Below are positions 1 through 9,819 of a DNA stretch of 64,000 nucleotides, piece after piece. Location of the stretch: the NCBI GenBank assembly GCA_963971305.1, contig OZ020314.1, positions 186,001 through 250,000 of the forward strand, written 5' to 3'. Numbering within the stretch: position 1 is the stretch's first letter; each line of letters begins with the position of its first letter. The notes beneath the pieces are model-generated. The model saw nothing but the letters and a program-made list of their open reading frames with translations, ran no database searches and had not been told where the DNA came from. This DNA comes from Arcuatula senhousia. Taxonomy: Eukaryota; Mollusca; Bivalvia; Mytilida; Mytilidae. The position numbers and the translations under genes were made by a program.

Positions 1-1124
1 ACACTTTAAAATGTACTTAATAACCATAAACAAAAATAAGTAATAATATATATACAAAATAACCTCAAATCAAGAATTTATTTATTAATTTATTAGAATT
101 ATATTACATTATTAAATTAATTACAAAAATCAGTACAATAGCACCACATCCATATTGATAAAATGTCAAACTGAACTTCTACTTTCGACATAAACAACAA
201 ACCTTTAAAAGGTCACAATATTGCTTTAAAACAAAAATATCGAAAAACTGAAAAATGTTTATTAAAAAAATTCCCACAATATCGGAACGGTTTGTATACG
301 TTTCATTTGTTATGTGTTCCAAAATGTCAACTTTTTTCAAATCAATAAATGAAAAAAAAAAATCTCAAGTCAGCATTTGGAACAATGCAAAAGTCAATCA
401 AATATAACCTTTAATTCCTTTACAATTGTTATGTCTCTAACCGGAAATGCTGGGTGTGATTTCAGATTCAGATTCAGGTTGAAAAGTTTTACAAAAGTCT
501 ACTATGAATTGAAGTTGTCAGATGACCCCTTATAGTGAATATCGCCCTTTACGTGTGTAAACTAGAGGGTTTTCATGTTTTTTTACCTTTGGAATGAAAA
601 CTATTGCAAATAGAGAATAACGTTGCTTCCTGAAACAACTAGTTTTACAAACATTTATATGGGTAGAAGTTGTCAGATGACATAAATGTGATAACAAAAT
701 TAACAAAAATTCAAAAACAACCTTATGGAAATTAAAAACTGGCTTAAAAACCTTTTGAAAAAAGGATACGAATTCAATGTTTTAGTAAAATCTTTGGATT
801 TGGTATGTTTTGGCAGAAATATCGATAGCTTGATAGTAACTTTAAAACGTTAAATTTTCACTTTGTATCCACTGTATTATTTATAAGCACCACAGCGATC
901 AAGTTTGTCGGTTCTGTGTGTTGATACAACTCTAAATCATTCATTGTTTTGACGTGGTGTGTCGGATTTAGAACTGATGTATATGATTCTTTTACATCAA
1001 TCGAAAATGTTTCTTAGCTAGTTGTCAGTAACTTTGAGTGTTCTCAAGAGAGTTCCTCCTTGTCTTGTTGTTTTCGTACAGTATTTTGTCTTAGGTTCTC
1101 TCTTGTTGAATTGAACTTTTGTCA
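1..1124 (-). repeat. Truncated inverted copy A of the 1.69-kb dispersed repeat
   Basis: This stretch is the near-exact reverse complement of about 10245-11361; for example, the first bases here are the complement of the motif ending at 11361. It is the third copy of the repeat also found at 9820-11510 and 17317-19017. It runs off the left window edge and ends where the palindromic element at 1121-1310 begins, so only the distal two thirds are present. It contains two degenerate units of the 'TCATCTGACAAC' family (about 420-720). No coding potential is seen. Confidence 0.85.
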
Positions 1125-1310
1125 GATACAAAACATTTGTAACAGAAAAACAAACCGGTAAACCCGTTACCGTACAGTTTTTCCGCTCGAGGAATCAGGT
1201 CAAAGTCCGAGGCGCTTGCGCCGAGGATTTTGCCTGATTCCGAGGCGGAAAAACTGTTCGGTAATGGGTTTACCGGTTTGTTTTTCTGTTACAAATGTTT
1301 TGTATCTGAC
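1121..1310. mobile_element. Near-perfect palindromic (foldback) MITE
   Basis: The segment starts GTCAGATACAAAACATTTG and ends with its reverse complement. Pairing continues almost to the centre through arms of about 85-90 bp, with only scattered mismatches. There is no ORF. It lies exactly where copy A stops matching copies B and C, so it either inserted at or caused the truncation. The superfamily is unknown, and I could not define a convincing target duplication. Confidence 0.75.
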
Positions 1311-1360
1311 TTGTACGACGTCGAAAAATATATATTAAAATTGTGTAATAATTTATTTAT

Positions 1361-1500
1361 TGTATGAATTGATTGCCGTACAATTTGTGTTTATATATAT
1401 TTAAACCACCAATATCGCTGCTCAGCCATTGTGGTCTAGTGGGAAGATGAAAGTTTAAAATGAAATCGCATGGTGGTTCAAACCCCGTTCAGAATAATTG
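1361..1500 (+). mobile_element. SINE-like repeat with tRNA-type promoter boxes (copy 1)
   Basis: An A-box-like TGGTCTAGTGGG (about 1432) is followed by a B-box GGTTCAAACCC (about 1475), as in tRNA-derived SINE heads. The upstream text, starting TATGAATTGATTG and including TTTATATATATTTAAA, recurs in the second copy at 2491-2640. It does not fold as an intact tRNA by eye, so it is called SINE-like rather than tRNA. Confidence 0.5.
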
Positions 1501-1639
1501 TTTGAACGTCATTTGTTTTTTTAGCCTAGAAACACACTAAGATTACCAAATGCTTTAAAGAAACATATTTACAGTAATATTTCTTTTTAAATACATTTTT
1601 AAATGAAATCTATTTGAAAAAAAAAGATATGAAAGAAGC

Positions 1640-1850
1640 AAAAAGGCGCCAATGGGGTATTCCAGCGTCAAAAGTCAAAACGAGCAACTGCAAAACCGGC
1701 AAACACGAACAAAAACAGCACGAGAATACACATAAAAAAAATCCCCACAAATTAAACCGAACAGAAATCAACAACGCGAACGAAATGAAAATATGACTTA
1801 GTTTCTGAATGAAAAAAAAATTGTCTTCATTTAAAATTATTGAAAACATA
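1640..1850 (-). repeat. Fragment of dispersed mussel-type repeat M1
   Basis: Read on the minus strand, this has the pattern 'gtgctgtttttgttcgtg...gccggttttgc...ccccattggcgcc...ttgcttctttca'. The same pattern recurs at about 6060, 22060, 41740, 45055, 49265 and 50725. Short ORFs here are by-products of the repeat. Confidence 0.6.
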
Positions 1851-2025
1851 CAACTTGCTAACTAGCTTTTCCAAATTTTAACAAACTTTATAATATATCG
1901 ATTGATTTTTTTCCTAAAAGCAAACTTTTGCCGTTAAGGTAAGATATGTAGGACATAAAGCATAAAAATGTACTACTGATAAGTTGTTTGTCGTAATTGA
2001 ACGGATTGGTTCAGGGGTTTTTTTT

Positions 2026-2043
2026 GTGTGAAACGTTTCACAC
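2026..2043. other. Perfect 18-bp palindrome
   Basis: GTGTGAAACGTTTCACAC is perfectly self-complementary. It lies in AT-rich unannotated DNA next to a T-run. It could be a chance palindrome or a binding site; no gene is adjacent. Confidence 0.5.
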
Positions 2044-2490
2044 TCAACACAATTAAAACCAAAATTTACTTGCGTATGGTTGTCCTTATTTTACATCATC
2101 ATCATATCAATTGGTTGGTTTTTTTTTTTTTTTGGTTTTAGAAAAAACTAAATTGTTACCAAATGTATCTTTTAACCCGTCATAGTTTTATTTTCAACAA
2201 ATTATACATCTCAATCGTAGAGTAAGATTTCTTTTTCAACACAAGCAGAAGCTTTAAAATTGTGTTTAGTAACGGAAAGCCTCCCTTATGGGGTGGAATA
2301 ATTGAAGACAGGAGTATAGCATGAAGTGGAGTCCCAGAATCAGTTCTAATCTTAACAAGAACTTATTTAAGTTTATTTTTTTACTGGCTGACCGTTTTTG
2401 GACGTTATTTTTGTACAAACTTTATTGTTCACAAGTTCGCAAAATTTACAAATGATCCAGAAGGTGTCTTTTAATGGTCAAATTTATTCA

Positions 2491-2640
2491 ATATATGAAT
2501 TGATTGTCGTGATAGTTGGTGTTCATATATATTTAAAGGACCAATTTTTATGTAGACCTCAGTAGTCGTGGGGTAATATTGGAGTCTAGTACGACAAGGA
2601 ATGATGGTTCAAACCCCGCTCAGGACAGGGATTTTTTCGA
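2491..2640 (+). mobile_element. SINE-like repeat with tRNA-type promoter boxes (copy 2)
   Basis: This shares the upstream block (TATGAATTGATTG, then TCATATATATTTAAAGGACC) and the B-box GGTTCAAACCCCGCTCAGGA at about 2606 with the copy at 1361-1500. The A-box-like segment is around 2563-2578. The two copies differ at many positions, so they are old or from different subfamilies. Confidence 0.5.
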
Positions 2641-2994
2641 GACGATTTTAACTTAAAATGCATAAGCAAATTGACTTACAAATTTAAAACCTTAATTTGA
2701 TGAATAAATCTACCTTTCATCAAAATTTAACAACTTTGACTTCGTTAAGTACGCATGAACTAAGTTGACCTGTAGATAAACAGGCCGTGTAAGTTCTAAA
2801 AATAAAAGAGGCCGGTAACACCCGTTAAAGTACTGAAATTGAATAGCTCTGTGGGGGGTAAAGTCGTACAAGGGGTGTATATTTCGTAACTTATTTGATA
2901 TGCAAGGGAGGAATCACATTCTTACTTGAATCCTAGAAAAATTATGGAATTTGAGAATTTAAATTCCAGGCAATGAAAAATTATGGAATTTGTA

Positions 2995-3783
2995 AAGGAT
3001 GGGTTGCGATAAGGCCCTATTTTGGCCCATCTGTAGGCGAAAAATAAAAAGTATTTCATAGCCTCTTACATTTTACCTTATTTTGTAGCAAAATGATTGC
3101 ACTGTTGTGAAAGACTACTTTTAAATCCTTTTGCATTAACACGGCTTGGAAAATCGTGTTCAAAATTGACCCATTTTGAATGAAAATTTCATCTTGATTT
3201 AAAAGAAATTTCAAGGTAGGGCTTCAATAAAGTGAAATTTTGTGCTTATATAGCTGAAGCCCGTGTTAACATTTTTATAAAAGGTTCATCATACATATAC
3301 ATCAGTTTTAAGAACAATTTTGAATTTGAAATAAACGCTAATCTCAAGAAAAACGAGGAAAACGGTGAGATTTTGCACATTTTTTAACTACTGAGTACAA
3401 GTTAAAAAATTATAGTCTTTTTAAATTTTCAGTATGTCTTGCACGCGGAACCAGCTTGAAACTTTCACAAAAGATGTGTTTTAGTATATCAAGTTTTTGA
3501 ATAAAGTATGGAGCTGGTTCCGCGTGCAAGGCTATACTTTCGGGAAGGATATATATCACTCATTTGCGCCACTTTCCCATAGGCTCAATGTTAAAATCAT
3601 TTGTGGTGGTTCATTTCAAGCACCATTTACTAGAAAATAAAAAAGCTTTTAAACTATAGGCGTTTATTTTCAAAAAATAAAAATATTACCCTATCGAACA
3701 AGATATTTTATGAAAGAATTTACTTGATTTTATTTTTGACTTTCGCGGTGGGCTGAAAACGGGTCTTATCGCAACCCATCCTT
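2995..3783. mobile_element. 789-bp non-autonomous TIR element with TA target duplication
   Basis: The left end reads AAGGATGGGTTGCGATAAGG and the right end is its reverse complement, CTTATCGCAACCCATCCTT. Imperfect pairing continues for about 36 bp. Both ends are flanked by TA (2993-2994 and 3784-3785), as for Tc1/mariner-like insertions. There is no transposase ORF. A second, internal inverted repeat sits near the middle (3438-3530). Confidence 0.85.
3438..3530. repeat. Internal hairpin inside the 789-bp TIR element
   Basis: A perfect 19-nt arm, CTTGCACGCGGAACCAGCT (3438-3456), pairs with AGCTGGTTCCGCGTGCAAG (3512-3530) around a 55-nt loop. Imperfect pairing extends outward to about 3431/3537. 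It could be a nested insertion or a functional subterminal structure. Confidence 0.8.
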
Positions 3784-3959
3784 TAGGCCAAACCAAGTCT
3801 TAGAATTTCCGACACAAAAATGCATGACAATAAACAAGACCTGTCCGATTTCTATTATCACCACATTTTAGTCTTTCTTAAAATTCCTTGCACCTATACA
3901 ATGTACACTTTAAAGATCGTAATATACATATAAAAGTTTAAACAATTTTATACGACCAT

Positions 3960-4780
3960 AAAACATTGCGGACGTATAATGGTATAATGCAGTCGTCTGT
4001 GTCTGCGTCCACGTCTGTGTCGTCGTCTACTTTGTCTGTTAACTTATTGTTCCGACAATAACTTTAGTTATAGTTATCCGATTGCTATGAAATTTGGACA
4101 ATGATATTCATTACCATAAAAGGATGGATTGGATTGTTTTTTGGGGTCCCCTCTTTTTTTGTTAAGAAATAAGGGGCCAAAGCGCTGATTTTTTGTTGTT
4201 TCCTACAAAAACGTTCTTGGTTTACCAAATGTTGTGATATTTCACAATAATGTTACATACCATTTAAGGATGCGAGAGATTGATTTCGGGGGTTCCCTTT
4301 TTATTCGTTTAGAAATTGCCAGAATGGGGCAAAATATTTAAGCATTTTATTTATTCCCACAATAACTTTAGTTCTGGTTGGCCAATTGCTATAAAATTTG
4401 ACAATGAAATGCCTTACTACTATACCATATCAGGTTTTGCATTTGGGAGTTCCCCTTTTTCATTTGAAAGTGAAGGTCCCGAAAAGGAACAAAAAAAAAT
4501 AAACTTTTTTTATTTCTGGTCCGATTTCGATTTTTTTTTGCATGTTAAATCTTGTAAAAAGCCAATACAAAAATGGAGGATTAATTATTGCATCCTCTCC
4601 TTTTCCATTATGAAATTAGGGGCCGAAGGGCCAAAATCAAAGCGTTTTAAATATTTGTCCAATTTCAAAAGTATTGTTCAATAATTACGTAATTCTTGTC
4701 AAGTAGTGAATTTAAAAAGTTGAGGGTTAATTTTGTGACACTCCCCTCACTGTAATTGCTGCCAGGGGCCTAAAGGGCAA
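3960..4780 (+). repeat. Dispersed repeat family R-H, plus-oriented copy
   Basis: Phrases such as 'ggatggattggattg', 'gggggttcccttttt', 'ctggttggccaattgctat' and 'aaatttgacaatga' recur three times here at roughly 150-200 bp spacing. In reverse complement they recur at 54600-55130. The 122-codon ORF at 4316-4684 follows this repeat and has no recognisable domain, so it is not called as a gene. Confidence 0.6.
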
Positions 4781-5091
4781 CAATGAATGGGAGCAGGTGC
4801 CCTTAATTAAGGACTTAAAGGTGCTTTTGAAAAAAAAACAAAAAAAAAACATGAATTTCTTGTGAAATGTGGGTGGAAAGTCCACCGAAGGCTGCATGTG
4901 TCATAAAACTTTTTCAATCCACCGTGGGTAGCATTTGTCCATAGCAATTGACCATCCATATTGGGTCTAAAACGTACAGGACTACACATGTTGCGGTCGT
5001 ATCACGCTGCGCTCAGCGAAGCTTTTTATTTTTGAAAGCAATTTTTTTACGAAATGTAAAAATTCACATAATCTAATTTGAATTAGATTAT
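4781..5091. other. AT-rich stretch, no gene seen
   Basis: I see only simple A/T runs and, at 5067-5092, a perfect short hairpin (CATAATCTAATT, 2-nt loop, AATTAGATTATG) abutting the first unit of the next tandem duplication. Confidence 0.5.
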
Positions 5092-5395
5092 GTCTGACAC
5101 GAATTACCATAAAATTTCTAATATATTGTCGCTGAAATTTCCGATTGTTAAATTCAAAATTAATGAAAACACCAGGTTTCTTTCCTTGTAATGCACATGG
5201 TCGATATCCTCGGTGCTGGATTTGGCTTCCTTGTTCGAACGTTTTGGTTTTGAGTACTTTTCGTTTTCAACTGTTTTGGAATTTGACCTTCCAATGTTTT
5301 GGTTTCAATGCTACTGATAAGAGTTTACTCCTTGAAATATCGATATATAGCATATCCAAATTAACTGTTTACACCCGCGTTTTGGTATTTGTAAT
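5092..5395 (+). repeat. 304-bp tandem duplication, unit 1 (family M2)
   Basis: It starts GTCTGACACGAATTACCATA and is repeated 382 bp downstream with only a few substitutions. A third copy lies in reverse orientation at about 48420-48630, inside intron 1 of the Ig-HEPN gene. Both units carry the same short ORF; that conservation comes from recent duplication, not from evidence of a protein. Confidence 0.85.
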
Positions 5396-5473
5396 TTTGA
5401 AACCACTGGGCGATAACCGCTGCTGGTGGACCAGAGGTCCCCGAGGGTAATCACAAGCCTGGTAGTCAGACTT

Positions 5474-5777
5474 GTCTGACACGAATTACCATAAAATTTC
5501 TAATATATTGTCGCTGAAATTTCCGATTGTTAAATTCAAAATTAATGAAAACACCAGGTTTCTTTCCTTGTAATGCACATGGTCGATATCCTCGGTGCTG
5601 GATTTGGCTTCCTTGTTCGAACGTTTTGGTTTTGAGTACTTTTCGTTTTCAACTGTTTTGGAATTTGACCTTCCAATGTTTTGGTTTCAATGCTACTGAT
5701 GAGAGGTTACTCCTTGAAATATCGATATATAGCATATCCAAATCAACTGTTTACACCCGCGTTTTGGTATTTGTAAT
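5474..5777 (+). repeat. 304-bp tandem duplication, unit 2 (family M2)
   Basis: This near-identical second unit is separated from the first by 78 bp carrying 'gctggtggaccagaggtccccgag', which resembles the 'tggagttttgaattccccgagg' segment of the repeat at 22680. Confidence 0.85.
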
Positions 5778-6059
5778 GTATATTTTTGCATAATTGTAAA
5801 CTAATGGGTCATGAAAGCCGGTCAAAACATCATTGAAAAGTCATGGAAATTTCCACAATTGTTGGAACAAAAAAACGGCGGGTACTCTACCAGGGCTTGT
5901 ACGAACTTTTCAGATTTTTTTACCCGTCGCCTGGCTTTAAGACCATGGTACATGTTTTAGAAAAATACGTCTCATATGGTTTCTCAAAAGGTTTCTTTTT
6001 GATATCAGCCACTGGTAACACAATTCAAAATTGTGTCAGTTGAAATGATTCGTGATTGT

Positions 6060-6205
6060 ACTTGCCCAAGGTCCATGTCTCCTTTGTGTTTCCTTGTGCT
6101 GTTTATGTTCATGTTTAGTGGTTTTGTCGTTGCCCTTTGGGATTTTTGACACTCGAAATCCCATTGGTGCATTTTTGCTTCTTTCAATGTGTTTGTCCTT
6201 TAAAA
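6060..6205 (+). repeat. Fragment of dispersed repeat M1
   Basis: It contains 'gtgctgtttatgttcatg', 'ggttttgtcgttgccctttg' and 'cccattggtgcatttttgc', the diagnostic words of M1. The overlapping short ORFs on both strands are not credited as genes. Confidence 0.6.
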
Positions 6206-6465
6206 TGAAAATAATTGCAGATAAGAAAAGCTGTTGCTTGTTTAAAGTTCAAATCATTTATCTCTCCAAAATATACAATATGCCGAAACAGACAGATAAA
6301 CAAATTTTAAAGTTATAGTAAATAATGCTCACGTTTTGGAGTTTTGCGTTGCACATTTAACAAAATGTACAACATATTTGACACTTCGTGTTCGGGGACA
6401 TAATAAGAACAGTTTTTGTTTGCTTACATGTTTGGCTTTGTGATAATACTTGATCGGAGTTTTTT

Positions 6466-6595
6466 CATTGAAGTCAGGTGAGCGATTCGGAATGTTTTCA
6501 TTCCATCAGTCATTGAAGTCAGGTGAGTGATTCAGAATGTTTTCAATCTATTTGTCATTAAAGTCAAGTGAGCGATTCAGAAGTATTTTGGTTGA
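6466..6595 (+). repeat. 45-bp tandem repeat, about three units
   Basis: The unit starts CATTGAAGTCAGGTGAGCGA at 6466, 6511 and 6556 (the last as CATTAAAGTC). The spacing is exactly 45 bp. It contains the words 'GTGAGCGATTC', reminiscent of the CGCTCACCTGG head of the R-A family. Confidence 0.8.
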
Positions 6596-7307
6596 AGATG
6601 TCAAGGTACAAAAAGCGTTTCGTTCATGTCGTCCTACAGAATGCAGATACAGACCCATTTAACCCATTTAATTCTACAAAGTTTTCTTCAAATTGAAGTT
6701 GTCAGATGACGCCTTACATGTGTTATGGTCATTTAATAATGTTTGCTGGTCATTTTGAAGGCAACAAGTTTATAAATTTATTTGATAAATAGACCATAGG
6801 TAAAGGTACAGACTAAGCTGAGAAATTAGTTTCGAGATAATAAACGTTAACAATTTGGCGGGAAAAGGCTTTCTCTGGCTTTTTCATAGGTTTAGCATTG
6901 GGCTTGTTTTAATATAAAAACATATGAAATAATAACAACAAATTTATAAAAAAATTATTAATAAGCTCTTATCGAAACAATGAACCATATCATGAAAAGA
7001 AATTAGGGGGTTGCTAGGCAAAAATAAAGGTATCACTACTTTAATGGTAAAATCCAGAAGATTCCGAAAATCTGACAGAAATCTCATTTTTTGACCAGCG
7101 AACATCCTTAATGGTCAAAAATATGTTTCCTGCTTGTGTCCTATTGAACGAAAGCTAGTGCAAACATAGAAAAGCTGATACGACATATATTTAATTTTAA
7201 ATGTATTTTTTTTCTTGAAAGTAACATTCCAACCTCATCAGATATGGACTGTATATTGCACTTATTTGATAATCTGTTGTGGTTTCTGTAACTAAAACTT
7301 TTTACAG

Positions 7308-7406
7308 GATGAAGCAGATAACCTCATACCTAACACCAAAGCCATGGTTTTTGACAAAGGTTTCCATTCTCTAGAATGGTTGCTCACCAAAACTTATGAA
7401 GCCTAA
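7308..7406 (+). CDS. Candidate terminal coding exon of an unidentified host gene
   Basis: A 3' splice-site-like run, ACTAAAACTTTTTACAG, ends at 7307. It is followed by an open 32-codon segment with a balanced composition, containing MVFDKGFHSLEWLL and ending TYEA then TAA at 7404-7406. An AATAAA polyA signal follows at 7484-7489. The combination of acceptor, non-repetitive coding-like text, stop and polyA signal suggests the last exon of a plus-strand gene. Its upstream exons are not visible and may lie left of the window. I do not recognise the protein. The FDKGFH segment faintly resembles the catalytic strand of DDE transposases, so a decayed transposase is an alternative. Transcript data would be needed to decide. 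Confidence 0.3.
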   Translation, partial: DEADNLIPNTKAMVFDKGFHSLEWLLTKTYEA

Positions 7407-7483
7407 ACCCGGTATAAGCAATTTATATTGAATAATGTGCACTGTATATAACATTTGCCAAAAAATAGAATCCAGCCACTGCC

Positions 7484-7489
7484 AATAAA
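7484..7489 (+). promoter_or_regulatory. Candidate polyadenylation signal for the 7308-7406 exon
   Basis: AATAAA lies 78 bp after the TAA stop, followed by T-rich sequence. This is the usual place for a short 3' UTR, though AATAAA is common by chance in this AT-rich DNA. Confidence 0.3.
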
Positions 7490-7509
7490 ATATTTATTCT
7501 ATTGGTCTC

Positions 7510-8481
7510 TTTTTTAGTAATGTAACTTATCTGAATGTTATGTACACATTCAGAAATCGAGCTTCTTTCAAAAAACGAAACGTTTCACTTTATATAAGAA
7601 AATAAACTACCCCGGTATTTACCATTCATGTGCCAAAAATGTTAAATTTCTTTTATTTTTCCTGTTTCTATATGTAAATTCTCCAATTTCAAAAAATAAT
7701 TATTGCAGCTGTTTCTAAATGGATTTTAATACTATAATAAGTTTCTTTAAGTTGGGAAATATTTGAATTTGTTGGTAATTTAACATTGTTTAAACATATG
7801 TGGTTTCAAAATGACAATAATTTAAATACATGTAAAATTTATAATGACGTCAAAATTTTCAAATATGGACAACTTAATTATGACATCCATCTATTTTTTT
7901 TTTTATGGTTAAAATTATTTCATTAAAAAACCAATGAATTGTCAATCATATAAAGAAACGTTCATACTTTTTAGCCAAGGGTTGGAGCAAGTTTATCAAC
8001 ACCTGACATGCGACCCATGACCCGCCCGGCCCCCTTGGAACTTTCGCATTTACAATTATCCATTTCACAACAATCAATTAATTTAAAGATTTTGATCTCG
8101 AAAGTTAAATTCAAGAGGGGCATTGGTATGAGAAAGTCTACAAGATATGTTAACATATTGCAGTATTTAAGGCAATGATCCAGTTTTACCGGGGGAATCT
8201 GGCATGGGGGAAATGGCATTATAACACCGTCACATGTACGAGTATATTAACATTAAATTGTTGGTCCCGAAGAAGAAGAAAATGTTTACATTTAATAAAG
8301 GATGTTGGCAGGTGAGTTTTTAAAATAAAAAAATCGGAATCATTGGGGTTTTACCATCAAAATGAAGCAAACAAATTTTCACGATTACTCCCAAGTTGTC
8401 TTTTGTAAAACGTTTCCATTACATGATAGATATCTCTTTTACAAATCAAATAAATCTTATAATCTTTTCACATAACTATGC
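7510..8481. other. AT-rich intergenic DNA, no supported gene
   Basis: Only short chance ORFs are present, e.g. the minus-strand one over 7971-8219. I see no inverted repeats, tandem structure or family words beyond A/T runs. Confidence 0.5.
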
Positions 8482-8766
8482 TTAAGGACCGACCATTTTA
8501 CTTGAAGGAGCCTTGGTTTTTTCCTAGAAAAATATTCTGAAAATTAATTTTCCTAGAAAAATATTCTGAAAATTGTTTTTGATTAAAAAAAAAATATTTT
8601 GGCAGCAGAGGGTCAGAAAAAAATATTATGAAGATGGATTTCTGACATATAAAATAATGCTAATAATCAAAATAATATTCTGTCTCGTCGCCTTCGAAAA
8701 ATAAATATTTTTTGACCAAAACAAATAACCAAGGCTCCCCCTTCAAGTTAAATGGTCCCTCCCTAA
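8482..8766. mobile_element. 285-bp TIR element (MITE)
   Basis: The left end (TTAAGGACCGACCATTTTAC, then TTGAAGGAGCCTTGGTT) pairs with the right end (AACCAAGGCTCCCCCTTCAA, then GTTAAATGGTCCCTCCCTAA) over about 36 bp with few mismatches. The interior is A/T-rich with many 'AAATATT' words and a 29-bp direct duplication near 8520-8575. There is no ORF. Similar 'GGGACCATTTAACTT' ends are familiar from invertebrate MITEs, but I assign no family. Confidence 0.8.
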
Positions 8767-8814
8767 AATTAAAGCTTTGAAAAAGAACAGAGAAACCAAA
8801 CCCTTATCAAACTG

Positions 8815-9190
8815 AAATGTTTGCCGCATGTGTGCAGCAAACGTACGGTGAACATTTTGCTTACCACAACAGTTTGCATGATGTTTGCCATAGGTTGCAA
8901 ACATTTAGTGAACATTGGAGCATTTTTCGGTGAATTTGCAGCAAGTTTACCAAAACTATTACATGTATGATTACCATAAGATTGCTAAAACATCTCTGAT
9001 ATCTTCACCGAAAGATTGCCACAAACTCTAATACTAAATAGTAAGAAATAGTCACCAGAAGCTTGCCAAAATGTTTTAATGGAATAATCTTATTTGCCAA
9101 AAGTTCACCGTAAAACTTAATTATATTTATAGTTGTATTTGCCGAAAGTTCACCAGAAAATTGAATCTGATTGGTTCTTGTTGTTTTTCC
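8815..9190. repeat. Degenerate short-unit repeat ('TTGCCAAAAGTTCACCG')
   Basis: The words 'tttgccgcatg', 'tttgccaaaagttcaccg', 'tttgccgaaagttcaccag', 'attgccacaa' and 'gtgaacatt' recur in diverged form every 30-50 bp on both strands. This points to an old decayed tandem array. The minus-strand ORF here is low complexity. Confidence 0.4.
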
Positions 9191-9819
9191 ACAATTACAT
9201 TTGAATCTCAGAAGAAAAAGGTCATGCATTTGATTGAACATGCTTAAATATTGTGGAAATTGTGCATTATGTTCAGTATAATTGTTGGATGTTTTGCCTT
9301 CTTTTTAATATGAACAAACAATATACTTCTATGTAATGAAACAAACATGACAAAACTGAAAATTAATGGAAAAGTGACATAAAAGTGCAACAAAAAAGTT
9401 CCAAATATCATGTGTGCAACATATAAGGATTTATTCAACAGCGGAATCATTAAGTAAGTTTTGTGCATGTAGCTTTAAAATTACATATATAACATAATTT
9501 GACTAATTATTTTAATCTTAATTAATATCTACAAGTTCATCCATTATATATTTTTATTATTACTTTTTCTCAAATAATTACATGTTATGCTTATTTAAAT
9601 AGCAATAAGCATATAAGATATTGATAACTTGAATTAAAAATGGTCTAAATTTAATTTGGTAAACTTTCACAGATAAAAATTACTTGAAATCAAGTTATAA
9701 TGCACACAATGAACTTTTTGTAGGTCATAGAATACATTTGTATCAAGATAAATATTTGTGTGCCAGAAGAATCGCTGCTTATTCACCGGAGATAACCTAT
9801 ATTCATAATGACATTACAA

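Noticed and set aside
1418..1490. A tRNA gene
   Set aside because: A- and B-box-like motifs are present, but no cloverleaf with acceptor stem and anticodon could be built; a SINE-like head fits better.
5145..5793. Two similar ORFs of 101 and 88 codons
   Set aside because: Identity is explained by the recent 304-bp tandem duplication and by a dispersed repeat with a copy in an intron at 48.5 kb.
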